Program-made: the position numbers and the translations under genes
The notes under the pieces: model-generated
The model's input: only the letters and a program-made list of their open reading frames with translations
The model's database searches: none
Told to the model about the DNA's origin: nothing
Assembly (NCBI GenBank): GCA_965279255.1
Contig: OZ257146.1
Span: forward strand, 806,001 to 870,000
DNA from: CAMFLJ01 sp965279255
GTDB lineage: Bacteria; Actinomycetota; Acidimicrobiia; Acidimicrobiales; Acidimicrobilacustridaceae
Reading direction: 5' to 3'
Length of the DNA: 64,000 bases
In this document: piece by piece, positions 8,873 to 17,754 of the stretch
How positions within the stretch are numbered: position 1 is the stretch's first letter
Layout of the letters: each line of letters begins with the position of its first letter

Positions 8873-9925
8873 TCACCACATGACGATGGTGCGGCCGGTG
8901 GTGCGGCGCTGCTCCATCTCCTCGAGCGCGGCCGGCAGGTCCTCGAAGGAGACCTGGCGACCGACGACCGGGCGGATCAGCCCGTCGGCGAGATGCCGCT
9001 CGAGGTCGCGCTGGACGGCCTCGCCGACGCTGCGGTCGGTGCGGTTGATGCCCGGGAACGGTCGGGGCTCGCCGTCGGCCTGGTAGCTGAGCATCACGCC
9101 GACCAGGGAGACGCTGCCGAAGCACAGCGGACGCGGCATGATCCCCGCCCGGTCCTCCTCCTCGATCCCGGCCGAGAAGCCCACGACGAGGTGACGGCCA
9201 CCCCACGCCAGGCAGGTGAGCGACTGCGTCGCGACATCGCCTCCGACGGTGTCGAACACGACGTCGACGCCCCTTCCTCCGGTGGCCTCCATGACCGCCG
9301 GAGCGAACTCCCCGGCGCGGTAGTCGATCGTCACCTCGGCCCCGAGATCGCGGCACAGCGCCAGCTTCTCCGGTCCGCCAGCCGTGGCGATGACGTGGGC
9401 ACCGGCGGCCGCGGCCAGCTGCACGGCGGCGGAGCCGATGCCGCCGGCGGCGGCGTGCACGACCACCCACTCGCCAGGTCGGACGTTGCCGCGGGTGTGC
9501 AGCCCCAGGTACGCCAGGTGGAACGGGAAGAAGAACGCCGCCGCCTCGGCGTCGGACAGGGCGGCGGGGGCGTCGAACACCATCTCGACCGGAGCGATCA
9601 CCCGCTCGGCGTGGGCACCGAAGGCGCCGACCGACGTGGCCATCACCCGACGGTCGAGCCACTCCTCGGCCCCGGGGCCGGCGGCCTCGACGATGCCGAG
9701 CACCTCCATGCCCAGGACGTACGGGAGGGGCGGGTTCACCGTGAGGTAGCGCCCGCGGCAGCCGTCGATCTCGTTGAAGTTGAGGGCGGTGGCGATCGTG
9801 CGCACCCGCACCTCACCGGGCCCGGGCACGGGCACCGGCACGTCGTCCAGCTCCAGGACCTCGGTCGGTGCACCTGCACGGTGCACCCGCCACGCCCGCA
9901 TCGTCTCGTCGCCTGCGTCGCCCAT
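8873..9925 (-). CDS. Zinc-type MDR NADPH:quinone oxidoreductase-like protein
   Basis: This 350-residue medium-chain dehydrogenase/reductase has an N-terminal GroES-like domain (about 10-130) and a Rossmann domain. The nucleotide loop is AAAGGIGSAAVQLA (about 150-163) and the typical quinone reductase segment VDVVFDTVGG lies near 218-227. The structural and catalytic zinc cysteines of true alcohol dehydrogenases are absent, which favours an NADPH:quinone reductase or enoyl reductase role. ATG 9925 is preceded by GAGGG with 5-nt spacing; ATG 9901 is possible. It lies downstream of the TLP1-like gene on the same strand, with 72 nt between, and could be co-transcribed. Confidence 0.85.
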   Translation of the reverse strand: MGDAGDETMRAWRVHRAGAPTEVLELDDVPVPVPGPGEVRVRTIATALNFNEIDGCRGRYLTVNPPLPYVLGMEVLGIVEAAGPGAEEWLDRRVMATSVGAFGAHAERVIAPVEMVFDAPAALSDAEAAAFFFPFHLAYLGLHTRGNVRPGEWVVVHAAAGGIGSAAVQLAAAAGAHVIATAGGPEKLALCRDLGAEVTIDYRAGEFAPAVMEATGGRGVDVVFDTVGGDVATQSLTCLAWGGRHLVVGFSAGIEEEDRAGIMPRPLCFGSVSLVGVMLSYQADGEPRPFPGINRTDRSVGEAVQRDLERHLADGLIRPVVGRQVSFEDLPAALEEMEQRRTTGRTIVMW

Positions 9926-9997
9926 GTCGTCCCTCAGCACTGCATCCCCCTCGTCCGTGGCGCCCCCCGGCGGCCATCGGTGGACGGAGGCTAGGCG

Positions 9998-11521
9998 TCA
10001 GGCCGGCAGGTAGGTCGTGACGCCGTCGACCACGGTGAGCACGACCTCGCGGCCGACGACCGGCGTGCGGCTGAGCTCGGCGGGGAGCTCGGGATCGCCG
10101 GCCCGGGCGCCGATCCGGCGGCCGTCGGGCAGCCGGGCGATCATCGGGGCGCTCACGGGCCCGGCGTCGCGCTCGTGGAAGATGGTGGAGGCCTCCACCA
10201 CGGCCGTGCTCTCGACTCCCTCGGCGCAGTCGACCGAGCGGGCGGCCATCGCCTCGGTGATGTCGGGCGCCTCCACCCAGGCGGCCTCGGCGCGGGGCTC
10301 GTCGACCGACAACAGGCCGGCGGCGAAGTCGTTGCAGGAGCCGCCGACGCCGACGACGGCGCTGATCGTGCCAGGCGCGGCGCGCACCGCCTCGACGGTG
10401 GAGACGATGCCGTGCAGCGAGTACGAGGCGCCCGGGCCGCCGAAGTAGGGGAGGCCCCCCGTGCGGGTGAGGGGTCGTGGGTCGGTGAATGGGTCGACCC
10501 CGAACGCCGTCGCGGCGAGCTGCACCGCGGCGGGGAAGCAGGAGTAGAGGTCGAAGCCGGCGATCTCGTCGGGGTCGACGCGGGTGGCGCCCAGCAGGCG
10601 CTCGGCGATGGCGGCCAGCGCGTTCGACCGGTGCATCTCGGGCCAGGTGGAGGGCGGGCCCGGCTCGGGGGCGGCGACGATGCCCCAGGGGTGGACCCTC
10701 GCCGACGAGACGCCGATCCGGTCGGCCAGGGCCTCGGAGGTGACCAGCACCGCGGCGGCCAGGTCGATCGTCGGGAACGAGCACATGAGCTTGGTGTAGG
10801 GCTCGGACACGAACCGGTTCGACGGGCCCACCCCCGAGATCTCCTCGGCGGTGCGGGCCTGCGGGAACCACGCCACCTCCGGGCGGGTCGCTGCCGTCTC
10901 GGTGAAGGGCACGAGCAGGCGGCCCAGGGCCTCGCGCTGCTCGTCCGGCGTGCGCCCGGCGGCGGCCGCCATGGCGCTCTCGACCAGGGCGAAGATCGAC
11001 ACGGGCATGGCGATCCCCGCGCCGCCCTCGGCCTGGGGGCGGCTCGCCCGGTAGCGCTCGAGCCGCTTCAGGTCGGCCTCCGCGTCCTCCCGGGTGGCGC
11101 CGTCGGAGCCCTGCGACCACACCGATGTCGGCTTGGCGGGGTCGGGGAGCCCCTGGAGCCGGGCGTTGCGCACCGACGAGTCGGCGATGCCGCCGACGAT
11201 CAGCGCCGCCTCGACCTCACCGCTCGCGATGCACCGGCAGGCCTCGGCGAGCAATTTGTGGGGGCCGGCGCCGCTGTAGGTGGTCTGCACGCTGCGGCCC
11301 GGCGGGATGCCGAGGCGCTCGGCGACCATCGCCCCGCCGTCGTCGTCGCTGAAGACCGACAACGGCGACGACATGACCAGCCCGACGTGGGGCAGCGGGT
11401 CGGCGCCGGCGTCGGCCACCGCGAGCCGCACGGCGTCCTCGATCAGGTCGACCGGGTGCGCGAGCCGCTCCGGGTCCTTGTTGGCCACCTGGGCCGCTCC
11501 GACGATGACCGGCCTCACCAT
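9998..11521 (-). CDS. Thiolase-like protein type 1 (TLP1) with extra C-terminal domain
   Basis: This 507-residue thiolase-fold protein begins with VIVGAAQVANKDPER and has an additional C-terminal domain of about 90 residues. That matches mycobacterial TLP1 (domain TLP1_add_C) better than a working acetyl-CoA acetyltransferase. Where true thiolases have the nucleophilic Cys before SG, this protein reads QTTYSGAGPHKLL (about residues 78-90). The C-terminal GHP-type motif is replaced by YFGGPGASYSLHG. Normal Claisen chemistry is therefore unlikely; lipid or acyl-CoA handling is inferred only from the fold. ATG 11521 follows a purine-rich GGGGTGGGGA. Genes on both sides are oxidoreductases or Fe-S proteins. 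Confidence 0.8.
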   Translation of the reverse strand: MVRPVIVGAAQVANKDPERLAHPVDLIEDAVRLAVADAGADPLPHVGLVMSSPLSVFSDDDGGAMVAERLGIPPGRSVQTTYSGAGPHKLLAEACRCIASGEVEAALIVGGIADSSVRNARLQGLPDPAKPTSVWSQGSDGATREDAEADLKRLERYRASRPQAEGGAGIAMPVSIFALVESAMAAAAGRTPDEQREALGRLLVPFTETAATRPEVAWFPQARTAEEISGVGPSNRFVSEPYTKLMCSFPTIDLAAAVLVTSEALADRIGVSSARVHPWGIVAAPEPGPPSTWPEMHRSNALAAIAERLLGATRVDPDEIAGFDLYSCFPAAVQLAATAFGVDPFTDPRPLTRTGGLPYFGGPGASYSLHGIVSTVEAVRAAPGTISAVVGVGGSCNDFAAGLLSVDEPRAEAAWVEAPDITEAMAARSVDCAEGVESTAVVEASTIFHERDAGPVSAPMIARLPDGRRIGARAGDPELPAELSRTPVVGREVVLTVVDGVTTYLPA

Positions 11522-11624
11522 GTTCCCCACCCCTGTTCCCCCATGGCCGGCACGATGGCACGACCCGATCCCGCCGCCCCAATCGAGGGGTGCAGATCGC
11601 GGTCGTTCCCGGCACCATTGCACG

Positions 11625-12044
11625 ATGGCCGCGACCAAGCAGTACGCCGGTGACGGGATCATCGTGGGCTGGGAGCCCAGCCGCTGCATCCACGCCAGGG
11701 AGTGTGTGAAGGGCCTGCCAGGGGTGTTCGACCCGGCTCGACGGCCCTGGATCGACACCGCGGGTGTCGACGGCGCCGAGCTGGCCGAGGTGATCCGCCG
11801 CTGCCCCAGCGGCGCCCTGACCTACGAGACGGTCGACCCGTCGGTCGAGCCCGAGCACCACGACGGTGTCGTCGTGCGGATCGTGCCCGGCGGGCCGTTG
11901 GTCGTGCGGGGGCCCATGACGCTCACCGCGCCGGACGGCAGCGAGGTCGCCACCACCGACCGGGCCACGCTCTGCCGGTGCGGCGGGTCGGCCAACAAAC
12001 CGTTCTGTGACGGCGCCCACCGCACCAACGGCTTCGAGGGCTGA
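11625..12044 (+). CDS. Fe-S protein: divergent 4Fe-4S (YjdI/Fer4_19) plus CDGSH iron-sulfur domain
   Basis: This 139-residue protein fuses two iron-sulfur modules. The N-terminal half has the YjdI-like pattern SRCIHARECVKGLPGVF (about 19-35) and the cysteine in IRRCPSGAL. The C-terminal half ends with CRCGGSANKPFCDGAH (about 119-134), the three-Cys/one-His ligand set of CDGSH [2Fe-2S] proteins. Such proteins are small cytosolic redox or cluster-transfer proteins. The ATG at 11625 fits the family start; a longer upstream frame is not family-like. It is divergently transcribed from the TLP1-like gene, with 103 nt between. Confidence 0.88.
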   Translation: MAATKQYAGDGIIVGWEPSRCIHARECVKGLPGVFDPARRPWIDTAGVDGAELAEVIRRCPSGALTYETVDPSVEPEHHDGVVVRIVPGGPLVVRGPMTLTAPDGSEVATTDRATLCRCGGSANKPFCDGAHRTNGFEG

Positions 12045-12066
12045 GCGGTAGCGACCGGCGGACCGG

Positions 12067-12465
12067 TCAGGCGTCCTCGACGACGCGCTTCTCGATCGCC
12101 CCGGGGTTCGCCACCAGCGCGGCGTTGATGCCCCAGCTCCAGATCACCGCCGGCCGGATGCGGACGCTGAGCTTCCCGCTCCCGTCGTCCTCCAACGTGG
12201 CCGGTCCCCGTACCTTCAGGCCGCGTGGCGCCCACGGGTCGACGGTGACGAGCTCGTCGATCACCATCGTCGCCCGCGGGTTGGCGAGCAGGTGCTTGTA
12301 GCGAACCGTCTTGGTGATGTCGAAGCCGCCGGACACGAGGCAGTCGTCGTCGAGGCCGAAGGTGACGGGGGAGACGTCGGGCAGGCCGGTGGCCGATGCC
12401 GTGGCGAGGCGGGCGAGGCGCTGTGAGCGGAGGAACTCGATCTCGGCGTCGGTGAACACGGACAT
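12067..12465 (-). CDS. PPOX-class F420-dependent split beta-barrel oxidoreductase-like protein
   Basis: This 132-residue single-domain split beta-barrel flavin/F420-binding protein is of the pyridoxamine-5'-phosphate oxidase-like class. It begins MSVFTDAEIEFLRSQRLARL and keeps the TGLPDVSPVTFGLD strand, the KTVRYKHLLANPRATMVIDE segment and the WAPRGLKVRGPATL strand typical of actinobacterial PPOX-class proteins. The family reduces or oxidises small substrates with F420 or flavin, and the exact substrate is unknown. It starts 133 nt from the divergent SnoaL-like gene, so the intervening DNA should carry both promoters. Confidence 0.85.
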   Translation of the reverse strand: MSVFTDAEIEFLRSQRLARLATASATGLPDVSPVTFGLDDDCLVSGGFDITKTVRYKHLLANPRATMVIDELVTVDPWAPRGLKVRGPATLEDDGSGKLSVRIRPAVIWSWGINAALVANPGAIEKRVVEDA

Positions 12466-12598
12466 GACGGCTCCTGGGGTGGGCGGACGGGTGGACCGGC
12501 CCCGGGACGGTAGCCAGCGGCTCGACGACGAGTCGGCCCGGAAGCCCGGTTCGCCCGCGGCGGCATGCGAGCATCTGCCCGGTCGAGAGGAGCCGGCG

Positions 12599-13162
12599 AT
12601 GTCGCGGTTGGGGACGTGGGAACCACAGGGGGTCGAGGAGCGCCTCGATCGGATGGAGTCGCTGGCGTCGATCCAGCAGCTGCCGGTGCGCTATGCGCTG
12701 GCCCTCGACAGCCGCGACATGGACTCGCTCGTCGCGCTGTTCGCGCCCGACGTGCGGGTGGGCCGTGAGCAGTCCGGCCGTGAGGCGCTGAAGGGATGGT
12801 TCACCGAGACGATGGGGGCGATGCGCACCTCGATCCACCTGGTGGCCAACCACATCGTCGACTTCGACGACGCCGACCACGCCCACGGCGTCGTCTACTG
12901 CCACGACGAGCTCGAGTGGCCCGACCGGGGCGAGTGGGAGCAGGGGAAGCTCCAGTACTGGGACAGCTACGTGCGGGTCGACGGCGAGTGGTGCTTCGCT
13001 CGTCGGCGGTTCCATCGCTGGTACATCGCCGACGCGCTCAGCCGGCCGTCGGCCGGCGCGGGCGTGAACGACGGCACCGACGCCCTCTCGACCGGTCTGC
13101 TGCCCGACTCGTTCCCGACCTGGGCGCCCTTCTGGGACACGGCCGGTGGCCCACCGAACTGA
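12599..13162 (+). CDS. SnoaL-like / NTF2-fold protein
   Basis: This 187-residue protein contains a SnoaL_4-type NTF2-like domain (about 20-150). The usual helix LPVRYALALDSRDMDSLVAL is followed by FAPDVRVG, the conserved HLVANHIVDFDD and an aromatic-rich sheet ending FHRWYIADAL. The family includes cyclases, isomerases, hydratases and non-catalytic binding proteins, so no reaction is assigned. The ATG at 12599 has GAGAGGAG about 7 nt upstream. The 3' end overlaps the next gene by 17 nt in another frame, suggesting co-translation with the phosphatase-family gene. Confidence 0.82.
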   Translation: MSRLGTWEPQGVEERLDRMESLASIQQLPVRYALALDSRDMDSLVALFAPDVRVGREQSGREALKGWFTETMGAMRTSIHLVANHIVDFDDADHAHGVVYCHDELEWPDRGEWEQGKLQYWDSYVRVDGEWCFARRRFHRWYIADALSRPSAGAGVNDGTDALSTGLLPDSFPTWAPFWDTAGGPPN

Positions 13163-13913
13163 GGGGCGCCTCCGGGTGGCCACGTGGAACCTCCGCAGCG
13201 GCTGGTCACTCGATCGTCGCTCGCTGTGGCCGTGTCGGCGCCGCCGGGTGGCGGAGGTTCTCGCCGCCGTCGATGCCGACATCTGGGGTCTCCAGGAGGT
13301 CTTCGGGTTCCAGCGGTCGTGGGCCGTGCGACGCGGGCTGCCCGCCGCCCCGTGGGCCCAGGCCGGCGACGGCAGGAACGCCCGTCGCCGGGGTGAGGCG
13401 GCTCCAGTGGTCTGGCGCGAGGACCGGCTGCGGGCCGGCCGGGCGACCACCCTCTGGTTCGGGCCGACGCCCCATTCCCCCGGGTCGGTCGCGCCCGGGG
13501 CCGGCTCGGCGAGGGTGATGACCGCCGTCGAGCTCACCCTCGGCGACGGGCGCCGGGCACGGATGGTGAACACCCACCTCGATTCCCATTCGGCGCAGGC
13601 GCGCCGTGAGGCCGCGACTCAGCTCGTGAGATGGATCGGGGAGCTCCCCGACGAGCTCCCGCTGGTGGTGACGGGCGACCTGAACGCCACGCTCGACGAC
13701 GCCGAGGTGGCTCCGCTGCTCGAGTGGGGGCTCTCGTCGGCGCTGCCACCCTCGGCCGGGCCGACCGCCACGGCGTTCGAGCGCGAGCCCGGGCGGCGCC
13801 TCGACCACGTCCTGGTGTCGCCGCACTGGCAGGTGCTGCGTGCCGAGGTGGTCAGTGGCGCCGGCACCGCATCCGACCACTACCCGGTGGTGGCAGACCT
13901 GCGTCTGGGATGA
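13146..13913 (+). CDS. Endonuclease/exonuclease/phosphatase-family hydrolase
   Basis: This 255-residue EEP-fold protein shows the family motifs in order: VATWNLRSG (Asn), IWGLQEV (metal Glu), MVNTHLDSHS, VTGDLNATLDD (Asp and Asn) and near the end LDHVLVS and TASDHYPVVADL (catalytic Asp-His). All key residues are present, so it should be an active Mg-dependent phosphodiesterase or phosphatase. Substrates in the family range from DNA to sphingomyelin and cannot be decided here. The GTG start lies inside the 3' end of the SnoaL-like gene, and the gene converges with the YqeY-like gene 16 nt downstream. Confidence 0.85.
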   Translation: MAHRTEGRLRVATWNLRSGWSLDRRSLWPCRRRRVAEVLAAVDADIWGLQEVFGFQRSWAVRRGLPAAPWAQAGDGRNARRRGEAAPVVWREDRLRAGRATTLWFGPTPHSPGSVAPGAGSARVMTAVELTLGDGRRARMVNTHLDSHSAQARREAATQLVRWIGELPDELPLVVTGDLNATLDDAEVAPLLEWGLSSALPPSAGPTATAFEREPGRRLDHVLVSPHWQVLRAEVVSGAGTASDHYPVVADLRLG

Positions 13914-13929
13914 GCTGGCCGGGGGTGGC

Positions 13930-14385
13930 TCAGCCGGCGAGCGCGACGGTGACTGCCGCAGCGATGCGACCGCCGTCGGCCTGGTCGCCCACGCGGGCAC
14001 GGACGGCGCCGATGACCTTGCCCTTGGCCTTGGGGTCACCGGACCCGCCGGCGGCCGCGACCTCCTCGGCCACGATGGCCGCGAGGGCATCGTCGTCGAG
14101 CTGGGCCGGCAGGTAGGCGCTCAGCACGGCGGCCTCGGCCTTCTCGGCCTCGGCCTGCTCGGTGCGATCGGCCTTCGCGTAGATCTCCGCCGACTCGTTG
14201 CGCTTCTTCACCTCGGCCTTGATCACGGCCAGCACGCCGGCGTCGTCGAGCTCGCCCCGGTTGGCGCCGGAGGTCTCGGCGGCGGTGATGGCGCTGAGGG
14301 TGAGGCGCAGCGTCGAGGTGCGGACCTGGTCGCGCTCCTTCATGGCGGTGGTGAGGTCGGCACGCAGGTCGTCGAGGAGGGACAT
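13930..14385 (-). CDS. GatB/YqeY domain-containing protein
   Basis: This 151-residue YqeY-like protein is made of two helical parts. The N-terminal part has LLDDLRADLTTAMKERDQVR and LRLTLSAI, and the middle has the invariant-looking VIKAEVKKRNESAEIYAKA. The C-terminal part resembles the tail domain of the GatB subunit of Asp-tRNA/Glu-tRNA amidotransferase (AYLPAQLDDDAL, KAKGKVIGAV). The family is thought to influence tRNA-dependent amidation or tRNA binding, but its role is not settled. The ATG at 14385 follows a GGAGGGATG-type context and is the natural family start. The gene stands alone on the minus strand. Confidence 0.9.
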   Translation of the reverse strand: MSLLDDLRADLTTAMKERDQVRTSTLRLTLSAITAAETSGANRGELDDAGVLAVIKAEVKKRNESAEIYAKADRTEQAEAEKAEAAVLSAYLPAQLDDDALAAIVAEEVAAAGGSGDPKAKGKVIGAVRARVGDQADGGRIAAAVTVALAG

Positions 14386-14485
14386 CCCTCCATCCTCGCC
14401 GCTCCCGGTCGCCGGGCGCCGCACCTTTGCGCCCGGCACCCCCGCCGGTCGCCGGGGGCGCGGACGGTCGTGCCAGTCTGCGGGG

Positions 14486-15355
14486 ATGAGCTTCCCCTCC
14501 GAGCCCCGGGCCGTCGACACGATGCTGGGGGTGCCGTCGAACCGCGGCGCATGGCAGGAGACCTTCGGGAGCCTCGTGCGCGACGCGGGCAGCGGCGATC
14601 TGGCCCACCCGGCCGGCTACATGTTCAAGGACCTGCCCGAGGTCGACGGAGCGGTGCCCTTCGACGACTTCATGATCAGCGAGATGGACCGGTGGGGCGT
14701 CGAGGCCGGGCTGTTGCCGGTGACCTTCGCCGACGACGACCTCGGGCGCGACGCGGTGCTGAAGCACCCGGGCCGGCTCCACGGCAGCTTCGCCGTCGAC
14801 CCCACCAACGGCATGGACGACGTGCGGGCGCTGACGCGGGCGGTCGCCGAGCTCGGGGTCCGGGCGGCGGCCTGCTTCCCGTGCGGCACCAACCCGCAGA
14901 TCGCCATCGACGACGCCCTCATGTACCCGCTGTACGCGGCGTGCGTGGAGCTCGACATCCCGATCTTCCTCAACACCGGGGTGCCCGGGCCCCGCTTCCC
15001 GATGGCGCCCCAGCACGTCGAGCGCCTCGACGAGGTCTGCTACGACTTCCCCGATCTGGTGATCGTGAGCCGGCACGGCGGCGAGCCGTGGACCGAGCTG
15101 ATGGTGAAGCTGATGCTGAAGTGGCCGGGCCTGCACTACTCGACCTCGGCCTTCGCGCCGAAGCACTACCCGAAGGCCATCGTCGACTACGCCAACAGCC
15201 GCGGCGCCGAAAAGGTCATGTACGCCGGGTACTTCCCGATGGGCCTGTCGCTCCAGCGGATCTTCGCCGAGCTCCCGAACGTGCCGCTGAAGGACGACCG
15301 GTGGGAGCCCTTCCTCCGGGGCAACGCCCGGAGGGTGTTGAAGCTCGACGTCTGA
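14486..15355 (+). CDS. Amidohydrolase-family (Amidohydro_2) protein, shorter paralogue
   Basis: This 289-residue TIM-barrel amidohydrolase-2 type protein is related to actinobacterial metal-dependent hydrolases and decarboxylases. Recognisable parts are FDDFMISEMDRWGVEAGLLP, the barrel strand LDIPIFLNTGVPGP, VIVSRHGGEPW with a candidate ligand His, and a C-terminal FLRGNARRVLKLD typical of the family end. It lacks a clear N-terminal H-x-H motif, so metal binding may be incomplete or different. The gene lies 138 nt upstream of a longer paralogue on the same strand. Function is unknown; these families often act on carboxylated or cyclic intermediates of degradation. Confidence 0.8.
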   Translation: MSFPSEPRAVDTMLGVPSNRGAWQETFGSLVRDAGSGDLAHPAGYMFKDLPEVDGAVPFDDFMISEMDRWGVEAGLLPVTFADDDLGRDAVLKHPGRLHGSFAVDPTNGMDDVRALTRAVAELGVRAAACFPCGTNPQIAIDDALMYPLYAACVELDIPIFLNTGVPGPRFPMAPQHVERLDEVCYDFPDLVIVSRHGGEPWTELMVKLMLKWPGLHYSTSAFAPKHYPKAIVDYANSRGAEKVMYAGYFPMGLSLQRIFAELPNVPLKDDRWEPFLRGNARRVLKLDV

Positions 15356-15493
15356 GCGCGGCGGTCCCGTCGCAGCTCGTGCTCGGGACCTCCCGACCGC
15401 CCGACCGGGACCAACGGCCCTTTCTGACAATCGGCCCCCAACCCAGAATCAGGTTTCAGTCTCCACTGTTGCCGATCCCTGGAGGGGGAACTG

Positions 15494-16720
15494 ATGCTCG
15501 GACCCGACGACCACTACGTGGTGATCTCCTGCGACACCCACGCAGGTGGCAGCCACGCCCAGTACCGCGAGTACCTCGACGACCAGTACAAGCCGGCCTT
15601 CGACGCGTGGCGCGAGAAGTACAAGAACCCGTTCAAGGATCTGAAGAACACCGACGACCGCATCCGCAACTGGGACGCCGATCGCCGTGACGGTGACCAG
15701 AACCGCGACGGCGTCGTGGCCGAGGTGATCTTCCCGAACACGGTCCCGCCGTTCTTCCCGAACTTCGTGCTCTTCGCCCAGCCCCCCACGGCCGACGAGT
15801 ACGAGCTGCGCCACGCCGGCATCCAGGCCCACAACCGCTGGATGGCCGACTACTGCGCCCAGAAGCCCGAGGCCCGCGCCGGCATCGGGCAGATCTTCCT
15901 CAACGACGTGAACGACACGCTCGAGGACATCCACTGGATCCACGAGAACGGCCTCCGTGGCGGCGTGCTCATCGGCTCGGTGCCCCCGACCTGTGACTGG
16001 CTCGCCCCGCTCTACGACCCCATCTACGACCCGGTGTGGGCGCTCTGCGAGAAGCTCGACATCCCGGTGAACGCCCACGTGGGCACCGGCGGCCCGGTCT
16101 ACAAGCCGGCCCCCGCCATGCCTCTCGTGCACTTCGAGGAGATCCCGTTCTACGGCCAGCGCCCGCTGACCTACATGATCCTGGGCGGCGTGTTCGAGCG
16201 CTTCCCGAACCTCAAGTTCACCCTCACCGAGGCCGGCTGCTCCTGGATCCCGGACCAGCTCGAGAAGCTCGACCTGCTGATGGAGAGCGTCCGCTCCAAC
16301 ACCGCCGGCGAGATGCGCATCCCCGGCGAGCTGGTGCCGCCCAAGTCGGCCACCGAGTACTTCCAGCAGAACTGCTACGTGGGCATCAGCCAGCCCAAGC
16401 CCCTCGACATCGACGCCGCCGTGATGCTCGGCGTGGACCACATCATGTGGGGCAGCGACTACCCCCACGACGAGGGCACCTTCCCCTTCACCCACGAGCA
16501 CCTGCGCCAGGTGATGGGCCACCTCAAGCCCGAGCAGATCCAGCGGATCCTCTCCGGCACCGCGGCCGAGGTCTTCAAGTTCGACCTGGCGGCCCTCCAG
16601 CCGGCGGCGGACCAGTTCGGCCCGACCGTGGCCGAGGTGGCCGAGCCCCTCACCGAGCTCCCGGAGAACCCGAACCAGGCGCTCAAGAACGCGGAATACC
16701 AGCTGGCCAAGTCCCGCTGA
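15494..16720 (+). CDS. Amidohydrolase-family (Amidohydro_2) metal-dependent hydrolase
   Basis: This 408-residue amidohydrolase-2 protein is of the type common in mycobacteria and Acidimicrobiia. The N-terminal metal motif is CDTHAGG (about 13-19). Further motifs are the barrel strand DIPVNAHVGTGG with a histidine ligand, FTLTEAGCSWIPDQL, and the C-terminal MWGSDYPHDEGTFP containing the catalytic Asp. GGAGGGGGAA lies just before the ATG, a very strong ribosome-binding site that suggests high expression. The substrate is unknown. A perfect 11-bp hairpin follows 46 nt after the stop and should terminate transcription. Confidence 0.85.
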   Translation: MLGPDDHYVVISCDTHAGGSHAQYREYLDDQYKPAFDAWREKYKNPFKDLKNTDDRIRNWDADRRDGDQNRDGVVAEVIFPNTVPPFFPNFVLFAQPPTADEYELRHAGIQAHNRWMADYCAQKPEARAGIGQIFLNDVNDTLEDIHWIHENGLRGGVLIGSVPPTCDWLAPLYDPIYDPVWALCEKLDIPVNAHVGTGGPVYKPAPAMPLVHFEEIPFYGQRPLTYMILGGVFERFPNLKFTLTEAGCSWIPDQLEKLDLLMESVRSNTAGEMRIPGELVPPKSATEYFQQNCYVGISQPKPLDIDAAVMLGVDHIMWGSDYPHDEGTFPFTHEHLRQVMGHLKPEQIQRILSGTAAEVFKFDLAALQPAADQFGPTVAEVAEPLTELPENPNQALKNAEYQLAKSR

Positions 16721-16765
16721 CCCACCGCGAGTCCCCGCCGGCTCCGCCGGACCCTCCTGGGAACC

Positions 16766-16799
16766 ACGATCGCCCGTCCCTCAGGGGGCGGGCGATCGT
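16766..16799 (+). terminator. Strong GC-rich hairpin, probable terminator
   Basis: ACGATCGCCCG at 16766-16776 pairs perfectly with 16789-16799, giving an 11-bp stem around a 12-nt loop, 46 nt after the amidohydrolase stop. There is no U-tract, which is normal for high-GC actinobacterial terminators. Confidence 0.7.
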
Positions 16800-16867
16800 C
16801 GCGCCCGGGTCCGGGTCGCCCGGTCGCCCGGACGCCAGCCGACGCGGCGACGGGCGATGATGGCGGC

Positions 16868-17653
16868 GTGACCAGTGGCGATCCCGTCCCCGAAGTCCCC
16901 ACCGACGTGCTGCGGCACAACCGCGAGCTGTGGGCCTGGGTGTCGAGCGAGCACACCGACACCGAGGCGGACAGCCGGTGGGCGAGCGACGAGATCGGGT
17001 GGGGCCTGTTCCAGGTGCCCGAGGCGAGCCTCGGGGTGCTCGGGGCCCTCGACGGCCTCGACGTGTGCGAGCTGGGGTGCGGCACCGCCTCGCTGGCGGC
17101 GAAGGCCGCCCGTCGCGGCGCCCGGGTGGTCGGGGTCGACCTCAGCCGCGAGCAGCTCCTCACCGCCCGGCGCTGCCAGGACGCGTTCGGCCCCGCGTTC
17201 CCCCTCGTGGAGGCGACCGGCGACGTCGTCCCGCTGCGCTCGGGCTCGTTCGACCTCGTGGTCAGCGAGTACGGCGTCGCCCCGTGGTGCGACCCGGCCC
17301 GCTGGCTCCCCGAGGCGGCCCGCCTGCTGCGGCCGGGCGGCCGGCTCGTCTTCCTCACCAACAGCGTGCTGGCCGGCCTGTGCGTCCCCGCCGAGGGTGG
17401 CGTCGCCGGTGACCGCCTGTTGCGAGCCCAGCACGAGCTGCGCCGCATCGAGTGGCCGGGTGGAGGGGTCGAGCACCATCCCGGGCACGGCGACGTGATC
17501 CGTGAGCTCCGCGCCGCCGGGCTGCGGGTCGAAGCCCTCCACGAGCTGCGGGCCGACGACGGCTCCGAGACGCCCGACTACTACGAGATCGTCACCGCCG
17601 AGTGGGCGCGGGCCTGGCCCGCCGAGGACCTCTGGGTGGCCAGCCGGCCCTGA
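16868..17653 (+). CDS. Class I SAM-dependent methyltransferase
   Basis: This 261-residue Rossmann-fold methyltransferase shows motif I VCELGCGTASLAAKAARRG (about 66-84), acidic motif II VVGVDLSREQL, motif III region SFDLVVSEYGVAPWCDP and post-motif LLRPGGRLVFLTNS. These match the Methyltransf_11/25 group; the acceptor is not predictable. It starts with GTG at 16868, about 70 nt after the preceding hairpin, so it is probably transcribed on its own. It precedes the NDMA-type alcohol dehydrogenase by 101 nt. Confidence 0.85.
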   Translation: MTSGDPVPEVPTDVLRHNRELWAWVSSEHTDTEADSRWASDEIGWGLFQVPEASLGVLGALDGLDVCELGCGTASLAAKAARRGARVVGVDLSREQLLTARRCQDAFGPAFPLVEATGDVVPLRSGSFDLVVSEYGVAPWCDPARWLPEAARLLRPGGRLVFLTNSVLAGLCVPAEGGVAGDRLLRAQHELRRIEWPGGGVEHHPGHGDVIRELRAAGLRVEALHELRADDGSETPDYYEIVTAEWARAWPAEDLWVASRP

Positions 17654-17754
17654 GCGCGTTCGGCGCAGGGTGAAGGGGCCGGTGCCGACCGACGGCCGAC
17701 CGGGTCCGGTGATCTCTGACAGGATCGCCGCGCCATCGAGCATCGGGGGGACCG

